DNA of 64,000 nucleotides from Pisaster brevispinus (GCA_023634235.1 JAMKCF010000023.1:3199001-3263000), one strand, 5' to 3'; positions 42,383 through 53,720 are shown, counted from the first letter of the stretch. Translations and numbers: made by a program. Notes: generated by a model from the letters alone, not told the origin.

Positions 42383-42485
42383 TGAGATATGGTGGACACA
42401 TAGTACAACACTATTAGGTTTGGATAAATTTGTCTATATGCACCCAAACCAAACAGTGCACTCCCATAGTGTCCACCATACCTCA
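42383..42485. mobile_element. 103-bp MITE
   Basis: TGAGATATGGTGGACACATA at the left; TATGGTGGACA mirrored as TGTCCACCATACCTCA at the right. Confidence 0.75.
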
Positions 42486-43142
42486 GAAAGGCTAATGGTG
42501 GGTCCAAGCCAAGCTTTTATGGTTCATTTGGAAACTAGGTATTAATTATAGTCTGTTCTAGCCTGACCCTTTTTGTTTTTTCAAAAACAGAATTTTTTGT
42601 TTTAATAATTATTTTTCTCTGAAAAAAAATTGATTTGCACAATGTTTGATGCTGTTTCGAAGAAGACAAACAATTCTAACGTGCCTAATATAATGCACAC
42701 AATTGTAACATGTTAAATGATTTGTACATGGCTGATGGATGTGAAATAAATGTTTGGATCAAGACATTTTGTTTTAAGTTTTTAATTAATTACATTGTAC
42801 ATTTGTCATGGTTGTGTGTGTGTATACCTTAAATGAAAGTTTCAAAATTTCTTAAATCTAAAAATAACAGTTATTTAAATTTTGAATCTGAAATTTTAAG
42901 GTTAAATTGGCCCAAAACGGATCTAGCATCATTACCCCCCCCCCCTATTCATTAACCACCCCTTCCCTTCAACAGGACGGATGTTACCCTGCACATCCCC
43001 TATTTTCTAAAGCCTAACTAGACTGACTTCAGAGGTCCAGGTGGTGGCCCAGAGCCAGCATTCCTCCAAAAGAGAGATGTGAAACCATTACTCTATGGCA
43101 AACACTAAGTTGTACCCCGAAAGTTTATTATTACACTTTCTA
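42486..43142. other. AT-rich intergenic
   Basis: Nothing recognised apart from a C run near 42937-42947. Confidence 0.3.
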
Positions 43143-43173
43143 GGGCTCGATTTCACTTCCACAAAGATTTACC
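43143..43173. repeat. GGGCTCG-family fragment cut by an insertion
   Basis: GGGCTCGATTTCACTTCCAC marks the left end of this family; the rest is displaced by the next element. Confidence 0.5.
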
Positions 43174-43560
43174 TTAAAGAGAAGGTATATGCGTTTGGTA
43201 ATGACTCTGAAAATTAACGGCAATAAAAACTTACTTGGTAAGAAGTACAGTAGCTTTGGATGGATAGTATAAAGCATTTTGAGAAACTTTTTCACTTGGA
43301 AGTACTGCGGTTATGGAAAAATATATCACTTTTTATCTCCCCAAAAGTTAAATCTGAGAAGCGTTACTGCCGTAACGTTTCTCAGATTGCGTATTCCTAG
43401 GGAATATTCTTCCTGCGTGGAAATATTCGCTCCGGTTTTTCGGTGATATCTCATAAACGCGACCACCTTTTGAGGTGAAATTTTCACAGGTTAGTTTTAT
43501 TGTACATACCTACATTATAGGATTAAAACAATCAAACGGTTCCAAAAACTTTGCTTTTAA
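43174..43560. mobile_element. TTAA-flanked element of a common echinoderm-type repeat
   Basis: Starts TTAAAGAGAAGGTATATGCG, contains AATAAAAACTTACTTGGTAA, GATAGTATAAAGCATTTTGA and GAAATTTTCACAGGTTAGTT, and ends at TTTTAA. A central hairpin (AATCTGAGAAGCGTTAC / GTAACGTTTCTCAGATT) lies at 43350-43390. Confidence 0.6.
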
Positions 43561-44060
43561 GTGCAAATCCTTCTTTTTGCTAAGCAAAATGTAGTAGTAA
43601 GCAGAATTGTTCAAAGTGCTTGCGTAATCCTACTTGGAACCCCACTAAATAACCTCCCGTGATGATGGGCTTACGGAAGCGCCCTTGTGGGGTGTTTTCA
43701 ACAATGGAACAAAGGACTCCTCAAGAAATCTTTAGAAAAGGGAATAATAGAACAACAATAGCAGGACCCCAAATACCCGTCCCGTAAGGCTGTGCTCATA
43801 TTCGGTACCTTATATGGAGACCAAGGACAAAACGAAAGGTCTCCACAAGGAAATTCTAAAGACCGGGGTGCTCCACAAGGATAAAATGTGTACAAAGTCT
43901 ATGGGAAACTGCTAAGTGCAGGGACAAAGGAAAGAACAAACGAATGCTCCACAGGTCGCATTTTTGAGAATGTGTGCGTGTTCGGACGACGAGAGACTGT
44001 GACAGATGTTGTGATGTGAACATTCAAACTATTGGGCGTGGCTTATAACTTAATTTACAT
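43561..44060. other. Intergenic, nothing recognised
   Basis: No gene or clear repeat. Ends where the AT-rich repeat region begins. Confidence 0.3.
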
Positions 44061-44815
44061 ACTACATCTTTATTTATATATAATGAAAGCGTATACCATA
44101 GCCTCAATCACTTAGTTGTACAAATAACAGGTTTCCCTTATTTATATATAATTTTGCGGTGCAAAATGATTCTTTATTCACACATAAGTTTGTCCACCGG
44201 TATTAATTCATTATAACGCTCCGCAAAATTATATGTAAATAATGAAATCGACCCAACAATTATATGTATATAATTGCGTGTGCAAAATAATTAGTTACAT
44301 ATAAAATTTGTCCGTCGACATTATTTATATATAAAGATAATGATCCTAAGAATTATGTATAATGTAATGAAAGCTTTCAAAATATTATAGTATGTAATTG
44401 CGAAGTGCGTGCAAAATTAATTATGGAACGACTTGCCGCTTCACATTCGTCAAACTGACTCTCTTCAGATTTTCAAGGGACTTTTAAAGACTCATTTGTT
44501 TAAATCTTTATTTTTGTAATAATTGCTTTATATTTAATTTCATTGTTTTTTGTATTGTTTTTGTGTTGCGCATAGAGGCTCCTGCATTATGCGCTATATA
44601 AATGTCTCGTATTATATTTACATATACAAATTTCCTGCCGATTGTATATAATGAAATGGTGTGTACAATATAATGAAAACATTCCAACAATTATATATGT
44701 ATAATTGTGTGATGCAAACACTATTATTTTTAAATGAAAAATAAGGTAAATAAGATAAGTTAAATCATGAATTATATATTATTCTAATGAACCATTTGTT
44801 AAATTATTAATTTAC
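44061..44815. repeat. AT-rich region of degenerate TTATATATAATT repeats
   Basis: Repeated variants of ATTATATGTATAATTG and TGCAAAATAATT at irregular spacing, interrupted by the LINE fragment at 44424. Confidence 0.6.
44424..44615 (+). mobile_element. Non-LTR retrotransposon 3' end
   Basis: WNDLPLHIRQTDSLQIFKGL then LKTHLFKSLFL and TAA at 44517-44519 match the C-terminal end of CR1/L2-type ORF2. The 3' UTR ends GCGCTATATAAATG. A reverse sister copy is at 54318-54480. Confidence 0.8.
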
Positions 44816-44854
44816 ACTTGGCGCCTCATATTCTGTGGAAGGTCCGCGTGTGCG

Positions 44855-46165
44855 CGTATGTACATGTACATGTACATGTACATGTACATGTGCATGTGGG
44901 TACCGGTCAACTCGGTCCGAAGCCAACTCGGTCCGAGTCAACTCGGTCCAAGTCAACTCGGTCCGGAGTCAACTCGGTCCGAAGTCAACTCGGTCCGAAT
45001 CTAACTCGGTCCGAAGTCAACTCGGTCCGAAGTCAACTCGGTCCGAAGTCAACTTGGTCCGAATGAAGTATAGCCACTAGTAATCAATCCTACACTAGTG
45101 TCGAAGGTGCGGGTCACGTGAATTTTGACACAAATAAATCTCTCTGGCATGATGAACATGGTTCAAGGCATGTTAAGTACAAACAACAGTTTGTTGATAA
45201 AAAGATACTTACAAGTCAAAACTGACCTTTAGCTACATATAGGGCCTATGTGGTATGATGACATCAAGTTCAAGTGCAAATCATTTATTATCCATATTAT
45301 TTTCATTTGAAAAAAGACAGACAAATAGAAGAGATCCATTTGTAAGAAATAAAAACTAGCTATTAGCTAGGCTCCCGAAAAGGACAAAGTATTCTTGATC
45401 TCATAAAAACATAATAATAGAGGCATACGCAATCTTTAGAACAAGCACTACAATATTTACCCAAAAAGGAATATAAGATTATTTGGTGAACGTTTATGGT
45501 TATACTTACATGCGAGTCGATTCAAGAATCAGGTAAATCTCTTTGAACATCTTTGAAAGATGTGAGGTTGCAACCAATGTAAGGGAGGGGAAAGACAATT
45601 TGTTTATTATTTTCAACCAAACATTAATTTCCTTTAATGTTTAAATTTTGTAATTCTTTCTGTTTTTATATTATTTATTGTATGTATTTTTTGGTGAAAT
45701 TTGGTATTTATAATGTGTATTGATGATTTGTTTAATTTAAAATGTGGTGTTAGTAATATTTATAGAAAAACTTGTATAAGTATTGACTAAGATTACCTAC
45801 ATAGAATTTTGTATTTTTTATTCTTTGTTTATATTATTTCAACCAAACAATAATTTTTTAGCTCTTAAAAAACGTACTGTTTTTCTATTATTCATTGGAC
45901 ATGTATGTGTTTTTTGGAATTTTGTTTGATACATTTGTTGATACATATTCACAAAATAAATGTTAAACAAATAAAATAAACGATAATAGGTCGATACATG
46001 TTACTTCCCGTCAACCACACGTTTATTATTGTCGGACCGAGTTGACTTCGGACCGAGTTGACTTCGGACCGAGCTGACTTCGGACCGAGTTGACTCGGAC
46101 CGAGTTGACTTTGGACCGAGTTGACTCTGAAGCGTACATGTACGTGTGTGTGTGTGCACAAACGC
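44855..46165. mobile_element. Foldback-like element with arms made of 16-bp tandem repeats
   Basis: The left arm has (ACATGT)n followed by about ten units of CAACTCGGTCCGAAGT (44905-45062). The right arm is the inverse: about six units of ACTTCGGACCGAGTTG (46034-46130), then GCGTACATGTACGTGTG. The about 1-kb middle (45070-46030) is AT-rich with no ORF. Confidence 0.8.
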
Positions 46166-46294
46166 TGCCTGGAATTCACCGCCTCGTGCGCCCGCGCCCC
46201 CTCCGATCCCTGACACAATTTAGTCTCATGCAGAAAGAGCAAGGAACTACGGGGGTCTTAGCTTCCTCTTGTGATCAAACGCTTAAACACGTTG

Positions 46295-49200
46295 ATGAGC
46301 CTCTGTGCGATGTGGCCGGAATATTACAATACAGGTATGTGGTCTGAAGTAGTGAACGAATTCTCATATTTTAGGTGAGAGTGTGTCAAGTCAGTTAATA
46401 TTCTGTCACTTTGTATAATGTAGGCCTAAGTTCTTTCCAAGCTAATTTGACAGTAAGACTGGCTTTCTTTGTTGTCCCGTCAATTTACAAAAACTACTCT
46501 TCTTCGTTGGGCTGTTGTGTATGGCTCTCTTTAGTCTTCTGTCTTGCCTTGCATAGACCCTTTTACAGATCATAGAGGATAGACCAGAAATGTGCAGTGA
46601 AGGTATGGGAGGTACTCTATGACGTCACATTGTTTACGAAAGCTTGCTTAATATAGTGTCCGCGGTTAGCGTGCATCTTGATGAAATTACATGCCTTTAA
46701 TTAACAAAAGAGAATAAGGAAGCCCCCCCCCCACCTGACTCCCTACAAAACTGTCAATTCCTGACCATTGACAAATACTGTCCGCCAACACACTGCCAAA
46801 AATACATGTATCCTGTCCATTCTTGCCAAATACCAATGTCCGCCAACTCCCCGCCAACTGCTGTCTGTTCCAGCCCCCAAAAATGTTGATTTAACTCCCC
46901 AAATACTGGCCGTAATCTCTGCCAAATACTGTCCGTAATCTGCCAAATACTGTCCATGCAAATGTGAATTGCAGCACACATGCGCCCGGACACTATTTAG
47001 CAGCGGACACTATTTGGCACGTAATACGTGCCAAATAGTGTCCCGCGTCCACTGCGCATGCTCAGCGGACAGTATTTGGCATGACACCGGATCACTTCAA
47101 CTTTGCAATAACCAAATTACTTCTCACACGACCAATTTCTGTTGATACACATGTGAAGAATAACATTCAATAAACCACCAAATCCAAGAATAAGATAAGG
47201 TGCCAAACATCATCGACAAATAAATTATGGCAATTTTTCTGAAGTTTGTTTGCGAAAACGTTTTTGTTTTGTGTAAGTAATCATCTTGTATTTTATTATT
47301 TTTGTTTTTAGATAAAATGTCTGAAATAAATAAACTGTGGGGGCAGATTACCCTTGACCAGTCACTCAACATCTCACTGCATCAAATGGTGGGGCACTCG
47401 GTGAGGTAAAACTAAAATCATACTGCTGCTGTAGAATGTTTAGGTATTGCTTTTAATACATTACTTTAACAAATTCTTGTAGGAATATTGTGGGTTTTTT
47501 TGTGAAAAAAATGAAACGAGGAGGAGGGAGTTGTGGCTGTTGTAAGAATAGATTCGGGTCAATGATTCCTTTTTTATTTGCCTGCGCTGTTGTTGGGTTT
47601 TTTAGCTGGGTTTCTGCAGAAAGGAAGTCCACGTCCATGCCAACATTCTGTTGAAGTTTATGTCCTTGAGAGACAGTTCTATTGATGGGAGTATGGGTTT
47701 GCAATAGAGGGCACGCTACCGGTACTGATTCCAAATACATGTGTAGAACAAGAAATGTAGTGTTTGTAAATTGTTGTTGTAGGTGTTTGGGTTTTCAATT
47801 AAAGTAGGCCTATGACCGTGATGATGTCATGAAGACATTTTTAAAACTCCCATTTCGTAGTGAAATGGTAATGAAAAGGATGGTGGAAGAAGATCGGTCT
47901 TTCAGATGGTGTGCAAAGTAGGGTTTAGTTTTTGAGTTGAAATTCAAGTTTGAACCAGAAGGCGAATTTGGCAATGTTTTTTGGGTTTTTGTTTTTTTTA
48001 CCCTCGAACCTGGCACCTAATTAGGACAACCTTAACTCCGGTACGTTGTCAGCACATAAAAGAGTTCACCGTTTGTTTTACATTTCGTTAAATTTTTTGT
48101 GTGTGTTTTACATCCAGGCATTGCCTGGATCCAATGTATTACAATGCATGTTTGTCAGTTTGTGAAAATGTAGGTCATGTGCGCGCTACACACAAGATTG
48201 CAGTGCTACTTCATGGAAAGTTGTTTTCATATTTTGAGTGTGGGCCATGTGTTGCAATGGTAAATTGAACATCGGTGCTACTCCGTGGCGTCAAAAATTG
48301 TCAGTTTCGGTGCAAAGTTGCAATGCCTAATTACCGTAATTAAACAAGTATGCTCTGGAAGCATTTGAATTTTCATGAAATTGTAGGCCTCGGTTAACAT
48401 TGTTCATGTTAAATGTAATAGCGATGCCAAATGTATTCCTTCATATGTCATATATGTAGCTGTACAGTACATACATGGGATGTCAGACAACTCGTCTGGT
48501 CAGACAACTCGACGGCTGGCATGTTCAATTGTAAGACAAGTTGACTTTTGATCCTAAAGACAAATCGACGGATGGGAGTTCAAATCCTGGTGGCGGAAGG
48601 AAGATTCGTGCGATACTGGCGGCACGCTGCTGGTGCTGACGGCACGGCTGCCCGGCATGGGACATGAGAGTACTGTGGGCACAGGCATCCCCGGGGGTGG
48701 GGTACAAATCGCAAAGATGGCGGACATGCTTGGAGATTTGCATACCTGGCCTTGGGGTTGGGGCGGGGCGGAATTCCGAGTGAAGGGCACGCGCAACTTG
48801 CAAAGATGGCCGGTGTGCCAGCTTTTTTAGGAAATAGTGCAAACGGAAAGTTTTAATTGGCCAAAAGTGCCCCCTACAAAATGGTACGTCCCCTAGGCAC
48901 CCTTTAAAACTTTTCGGCGACATTATGCTCCCGGAGATTGGGCAAAGCATGACTCGTTCTTTGTAATTCTAATCTATTGGCAGACTAATTTAATTTAATA
49001 TTGGTGTCTGCTTAAAGCAAGTACATTTATAATTTCAATATATCTATCTCTTTATTACCCAGTAGTTTTCATTTTGTTATGTTGTGCTGGTGAAGAAGTG
49101 TATACACTGTACAAATACAGAAATCTTCGTGGGGTGGCCGTATGTGGTGAACCACATACATGTACGGCCACCCCACCGCTGTTGATTCATTCTACATTAA

Positions 49201-50519
49201 CCATCCCAGTCGGTGGTGCAGTTTGTTGCAGTTTGAGCTCAATTTGAGGCATGGCTCCAATATATTGAGGATTTTAGGGGGCTTGGGTACTTCTAGACAA
49301 GACACCTGCAAGAGGGAACTGGTGTGTTTAAGTGTGGGAACATTAGAGAGGTGTTAACCTCTGCTCTACATGTATATCAGTAATGGTAGGGACTTTACTC
49401 TCTACAAACTACACCCAAGTATTGAATATCGTTATTCTTCGTACACTGACTTATATTGTACTAGGGCCTATAATAGCACAAGGTTCATTACAGGACATCT
49501 CCACTTAAGAATTATACATCCTTTTGAGTGAGTGTGTTTACAATTGTCATAATACTTTGGTCATGTGGATGAGCAGTTAATCAGCCTGGGGCAGTTACAT
49601 GTAGCAGCCCCACCAGTTCTTTTCAGAACCTACACTACTCAAAAGAGATTTTCACACGGTGTTATCGCAATCCTCTCTTAGTTTCAAATCCTGTGATTTA
49701 AAAAAAAATAAAAAATTCAAGTCCACTGTTTGGAATTACATGGAGATAACAGGTGTCAGTTGGTAAAGAGGAAAAGGATGTGTTATTCTGGCCTCCTTAG
49801 CCCTGTTCACACTACCCACCTTTGATCCTTGGAATTGATGACCCTTGTGAAAATTCTTCTACACAGGTTAAAATTTATCCAGAGATTCCTTTCACAATAC
49901 AATATCTAACCCAGAGAAAAGTTAACCCAGTTCCATACTGACACCCAGATTGGTGGGTTAACCCTAGTCCTTGACAGGGTTCAACTTTACCCGGATTAAG
50001 CCAGTTTTGGGTTCGTTAATCCGGAGAATTTTCAGCCCTGAAAAATGTAGTGTGAATGCTCCACGTAACCATGGTAACCCGGAGAATCTCTGTGTTAAAT
50101 TTGTCCTTATTACACGGAGATTCTCCGGATTAAAATGTAGTGTGAATGGGGCTTTTCTTTAATGGAGCTTCCCTATGTTTGGATCTTTCCACTGCATTTT
50201 GTGGAACAGTCTCTCCCTATGTAAATGTTCGCCAAGTTACTTACAAATAAATGTTCAAAGAGCACTTTGGTTTGGCAATGCTGGGTAAAACATAAGACGC
50301 TGTTTCTGACCACTGGCTTTTCACTAAAAAAACAAACAACTTGTGTCACTTTTTTTTCCAAGGCAAACTTAACTTGCCATGCTTTGTCCTAACCTTGTCT
50401 TCGTTGTTTTGCTTTTTCAGATGAATGACCGAGTCCAAGTTTTCCAAAGTGACATTGCAAAGATTGCTCCTGAAAGCACACACAAAGTCCATCTTAATTA
50501 TCAACAAGCCAAGTTATAA
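46295..50519 (+). CDS. Candidate small three-exon gene, 75 residues, unknown function
   Basis: Exons 46295-46334 (ATG start), 47312-47400 and 50421-50519 (stop TAA 50517-50519) have canonical splice sites: GTATGT, then TTTTTGTTTTTAG; GTGAGG, then TTTTGCTTTTTCAG. Phases agree (1, then 0) and the total is 228 bases. The product starts MSLCAMWPEYYNTD, continues MSEINKLWGQITLDQSLN and ends VHLNYQQAKL. It has no signal peptide, membrane helix or family I recognise. An in-frame stop lies upstream of the ATG. The last exon sits 180 bases before the zinc-finger ATG at 50699, so it may be the leader ORF of that transcript. This is an inference from sequence only. Confidence 0.45.
46740..47090. repeat. 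Array of TGCCAAATACTGTCC words, direct and inverted
   Basis: At least six direct variants (for example TGCCAAATACTGTCCGTAAT) and four inverted ones. It includes a perfect 39-bp palindrome near 47006-47044 (GGACACTATTTGGCACGTA on each side of an A). Confidence 0.8.
47402..49128. other. Presumed intron of the small gene; no other gene
   Basis: Includes a GC-rich patch at 48590-48830 with GCAAAGATGGC twice (CAAAGATGGCGGACATG, GCAAAGATGGCCGG). No supported coding sequence. Confidence 0.35.
49129..49176. repeat. 48-bp hairpin
   Basis: GTGGGGTGGCCGT at the left pairs with ACGGCCACCCCAC at the right. Between them ATGTGGT and ACCACAT pair also. Confidence 0.85.
49799..50152. mobile_element. 354-bp inverted-repeat transposon relic
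   Basis: AGCCCTGTTCACACTAC at the left and GTAGTGTGAATGGGGCT at the right are inverted. Internal CCGGAGAATTTTCAG and GGAGATTCTCCGG repeats; no ORF. It lies in the presumed last intron of the small gene. Confidence 0.75.
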
Positions 50520-50698
50520 AAATCATCATGCAAAGGCAACCTTCACAGTCAACTAACACACCACTGCGAGTACTACAATAGGAAGAGTAACTGTGACACA
50601 TGTGAACAAGTTTGTAACCAACATTTGCTTGTAGCACTCCTCAAAGTGAACATATCTGTTCGACTTCTGACTGAAGCTTTTCTTATCTTATTAGAAAA

Positions 50699-52939
50699 AT
50701 GAACGAGTCAACGAACAACAGTTGTGGTCAGAACATCAACCCAGGGGAAAAACTACTTATTTGTAACATGTGCGGTAAAGCCTTCAACCAAAAAGATGAG
50801 TACACAAAAAATCAGATTTTCAATACTGAAGAAAAGCAAATTGTATGTGAAATTTGTGGAAAAGCGTCACTTGCAGCAAGTACAACCAACCAAGAACTTC
50901 ATCAGCAAGTTCAAACTGACAAAAAAGCATTAACTTGTGACCTTTGTGGAAAAGCGTTTTCTTTGAAAGGTGAACTTGACAAGCATCGTAGAGTCCACAC
51001 TGGAGAGAAACGGTTTGTATGCGACTTGTGTGGAAAAGGTTTTAAATTCAAATGCCACCTGACCTCCCATGAGCGAGTCCACACTGGAGAGAAACCATTC
51101 GTATGTGACTCTTGTGGAGAAGCTTTTAAATTCAAAAGCAATCTATCCACTCATCAGCGTGTCCACACTGGAGAGAAGACATTTGCATGTGACTTGTGTG
51201 GAAAAGCTTTTAATTTTAGAAGCCTGCTAGCCATCCATCAGCGTGTCCACACCGGAGAGAAACCATTTACCTGTGACATTTGTGGAAAAGCATTTTCTGT
51301 GAGAGGTGGACTTATTCAGCATCATAAAGTCCACACTACAGAGAAGCCATTTGCATGTGACCTTTGTGGAAAAACTTTTTCACAAAAAACATCCCTGACC
51401 GCTCATCAGCGTGTCCACACTGAAACCAAACCATTTATTTGTGACCTTTGTGGAAAAGCATTTTCTTCTAAAGGTGGGCTGGACAAGCATCATAGAGTCC
51501 ACACTGGAGAGAAACGGTTTGTGTGTGACTGGTGTGGGAAAGGTTTTAATTTCAAATACTACCTAACCTCTCATCAGCGAGTGCACACTTCAGAGAAACA
51601 ATTTGTGTGTGACCTTTGTGGTAAAGCTTTTAAATTCAAAAGCAATCTTACCACTCATCAGCGTTTCCACACTGGAGAGAAGCCATTTGCATGTGACTTT
51701 TGTGGAAAAGCATTTTCTTTGAAAGCTGGACTTAACCAGCATCTTAAATTCCACTCTGATGTGAAACAATTTGTATGTGACTTGTGTGGTAAAGGTTTTA
51801 AATTCAAATACCACCTTGCCACCCATCAGCGAGTCCACACTGGAGAGAAACCATTTGTATGTGACTGGTGTGGAAAAGCTTTTAAATTCAAAAGCAATCT
51901 TACCACTCATGAGCGTATCCACACTGGAGAAAAGCCATATACATGTGACCTTTGTGGAAAAGCTTTTTCTTTGAAACGTGGACTTGACAAGCATCTCAGA
52001 TTCCACATTGAAGAGAAACAATTTGTATGTGACTGGTGTGGAGAAGGTTTTAAATTGAAGTGCCACCTTACCACCCATCAGCTTGTCCACACTGGAAAGA
52101 AACCGTTTGTTTGTGACCTTTGTGGAGAACTTTTTAAATTTAAAAGCAATCTAACCACTCATCGGCGTACCGTCCACACTGTAGAGAAGACATTTGCATG
52201 TAACTTTTGTGGAAAAGGTTTTAAATTCAAAAGCCTCCTAACCACCCATCAGCGTGTCCACGCTCGTCGAGAGAAACCATTTGTTTGTGACTTTTGTGGA
52301 GAAGCTTTTAGATTCAAAAGCAATCTATCCACTCATCAGCGTGTCCACACTGGAGAGAAGACATTTGCATGTGACTTTTGTGGAAAAGCTTTTAAATTTA
52401 GAAGCCTGCTAGTCATCCATCAGCGTGTCCACACTGGAGAGAAACCATTTACTTGTGACCTTTGTGGAAAAGCATTTTCTGTGAGAGGTGGACTTGAAAA
52501 TCATCGTGGAGTCCACACTAGAGAGAAACGGTTTGTATGCGACTTTTGTGGAAAAGGTTTTAAATTCAAATGCTCCCTGACCTCCCATCAGCGAGTCCAC
52601 ACTGGAGAGAAACATTTTGTTTGTGACCTTTGTGGAGAAGCTTTTAAATTCAAAAGCAATCTATCCACTCATCAGCGTGTCCACACTGGAGAGAAGACAT
52701 TTGTATGCGACTTTTGTGGAAAAGCTTTTAAATTTAGAAGCCTACTAACCATCCATCAGCGTGTCCACACCGGAGAGAAACCATTTACCTGTGACATTTG
52801 TGAAAAAGCATTTTCTGTGAGAGGTGGACTTGTTCAGCATCATAAAGTCCACACTGAAGAGAAGCCATTCGCATGTGACCTTTGTGGAAAAGCCTTTCCA
52901 CAAATAACATCCCTGACCACTCATCGCTGTGACCATTAG
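50699..52939 (+). CDS. C2H2 zinc-finger protein, 24 fingers
   Basis: 746 residues. The ATG is the first after an in-frame TGA. Two N-terminal fingers are degenerate (second His pairs lost), then 24 canonical fingers with HTGEKPF-type linkers, two of them with extra linker residues (HRRTVHT, HARREKPF). Fingers cycle through a recurring order: GGLDKH, FKFKCHLTSH, FKFKSNLSTH, FRSLLIH-type, SVRGGL, SQKTSL. So the array grew by duplicating multi-finger modules. The finger type differs from the 31-37 kb array. No KRAB, SCAN, BTB or SET domain is visible. It is likely a nuclear DNA-binding protein; targets are unknown. Decayed fingers follow its stop. Confidence 0.88.
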   Translation: MNESTNNSCGQNINPGEKLLICNMCGKAFNQKDEYTKNQIFNTEEKQIVCEICGKASLAASTTNQELHQQVQTDKKALTCDLCGKAFSLKGELDKHRRVHTGEKRFVCDLCGKGFKFKCHLTSHERVHTGEKPFVCDSCGEAFKFKSNLSTHQRVHTGEKTFACDLCGKAFNFRSLLAIHQRVHTGEKPFTCDICGKAFSVRGGLIQHHKVHTTEKPFACDLCGKTFSQKTSLTAHQRVHTETKPFICDLCGKAFSSKGGLDKHHRVHTGEKRFVCDWCGKGFNFKYYLTSHQRVHTSEKQFVCDLCGKAFKFKSNLTTHQRFHTGEKPFACDFCGKAFSLKAGLNQHLKFHSDVKQFVCDLCGKGFKFKYHLATHQRVHTGEKPFVCDWCGKAFKFKSNLTTHERIHTGEKPYTCDLCGKAFSLKRGLDKHLRFHIEEKQFVCDWCGEGFKLKCHLTTHQLVHTGKKPFVCDLCGELFKFKSNLTTHRRTVHTVEKTFACNFCGKGFKFKSLLTTHQRVHARREKPFVCDFCGEAFRFKSNLSTHQRVHTGEKTFACDFCGKAFKFRSLLVIHQRVHTGEKPFTCDLCGKAFSVRGGLENHRGVHTREKRFVCDFCGKGFKFKCSLTSHQRVHTGEKHFVCDLCGEAFKFKSNLSTHQRVHTGEKTFVCDFCGKAFKFRSLLTIHQRVHTGEKPFTCDICEKAFSVRGGLVQHHKVHTEEKPFACDLCGKAFPQITSLTTHRCDH

Positions 52940-53071
52940 AGATCTCTTTTTATCTTTTGTTTTTGAAAAGCCTGTAAAGTTCCAAACACATCTGACCATT
53001 CATGAGCGTATATTTGTAATAATTGTGGTGAAGCAGTTTCGTTGAGAAGAACTCCACTGGAGAGGAATCAG
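52940..53071 (+). pseudogene. Decayed fingers after the 24-finger ORF
   Basis: AAGCCTGTAAAGTTCCAAAC, CTGACCATTCATGAGCGTAT and AATTGTGGTGAAGCAGTTTC are finger remnants out of frame. Confidence 0.75.
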
Positions 53072-53321
53072 TGCCCAATTTCATGGCTCTGCTTACTGTA
53101 AGCAACCAATCGACGCTTACGGAAGCAGGGAATTCCGCACTTTCGTCAAGCGTTTTTCACTGGTTAGCAGGTAATTTTTGCCTGTGCGCATGCAAACTCC
53201 ACGTTACTAGGCATTCTTTGCTTACACAGCTAGCGCACAAATTCAGCGCTTGCACAGTAAGCGGAGAATGGTGATCATAAGCGGAGCATTCGGCGGTAAG
53301 CAGAGCCAAGAAATTAGGCCC
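53072..53321. mobile_element. 250-bp inverted-repeat element inserted in decayed fingers
   Basis: GCCCAATTTCATGGCTCTGC with TTAC at the left; GTAAGCAGAGCCAAGAAATT with AGGCCC at the right. Finger remnants continue on both sides. Confidence 0.8.
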
Positions 53322-53720
53322 AGATGTTTGTGACTTGTGGAGAAGCCCTTGTTCAGTCACTCTGATTCTCTAAATGGACATAAGAAAACTCACACTGAAA
53401 GTAAACTATTTGTGGAACATCATTTTTTCAAAAATGGGGTCTAAAAGGACAGCAAAAGCAAGAGAAGTTTCTAATTTTGCTCGTAACATTTGCTGAAAGC
53501 CTTTACCTCTGAGCACATTCTTACTGACAATCACTGAACTCAATTATCTAGAAACGATAAACCCTTGGTTTGTGACATTTGTAGGAAGCAAGCTCTGAAA
53601 CAGGCCGTCTATGCTAAATGACAGGGGAAGAAAACTTTCAGTTTTCGTGATTCTGGAAAAACACAATTTTTGTGGTATTTTTGGAAGTACCTTTTCAGTA
53701 ACATTTGTTTTTATAAAGTA
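53322..53720 (+). pseudogene. Decayed zinc fingers, continued
   Basis: GATGTTTGTGACTTGTGGAG, AAGAAAACTCACACTGAAAG and GGTTTGTGACATTTGTAGGA mark at least three dead fingers. Confidence 0.65.

Noticed and set aside
44818..45080. ORFs of VHVHVH and SVRSQLGPKSTRSE repeats (also 46001-46242 on the other strand)
   Set aside because: They come from the ACATGT and 16-bp arrays of the foldback-like element; any frame stays open.
48525..48950. 141-residue minus-strand ORF in a GC-rich patch
   Set aside because: Low stop density follows from base composition; no domain, splice or codon support.
50724..52999. Plus-frame and minus-strand shadow ORFs at the 50.7 kb zinc-finger gene
   Set aside because: Same periodicity effect as in the first array.
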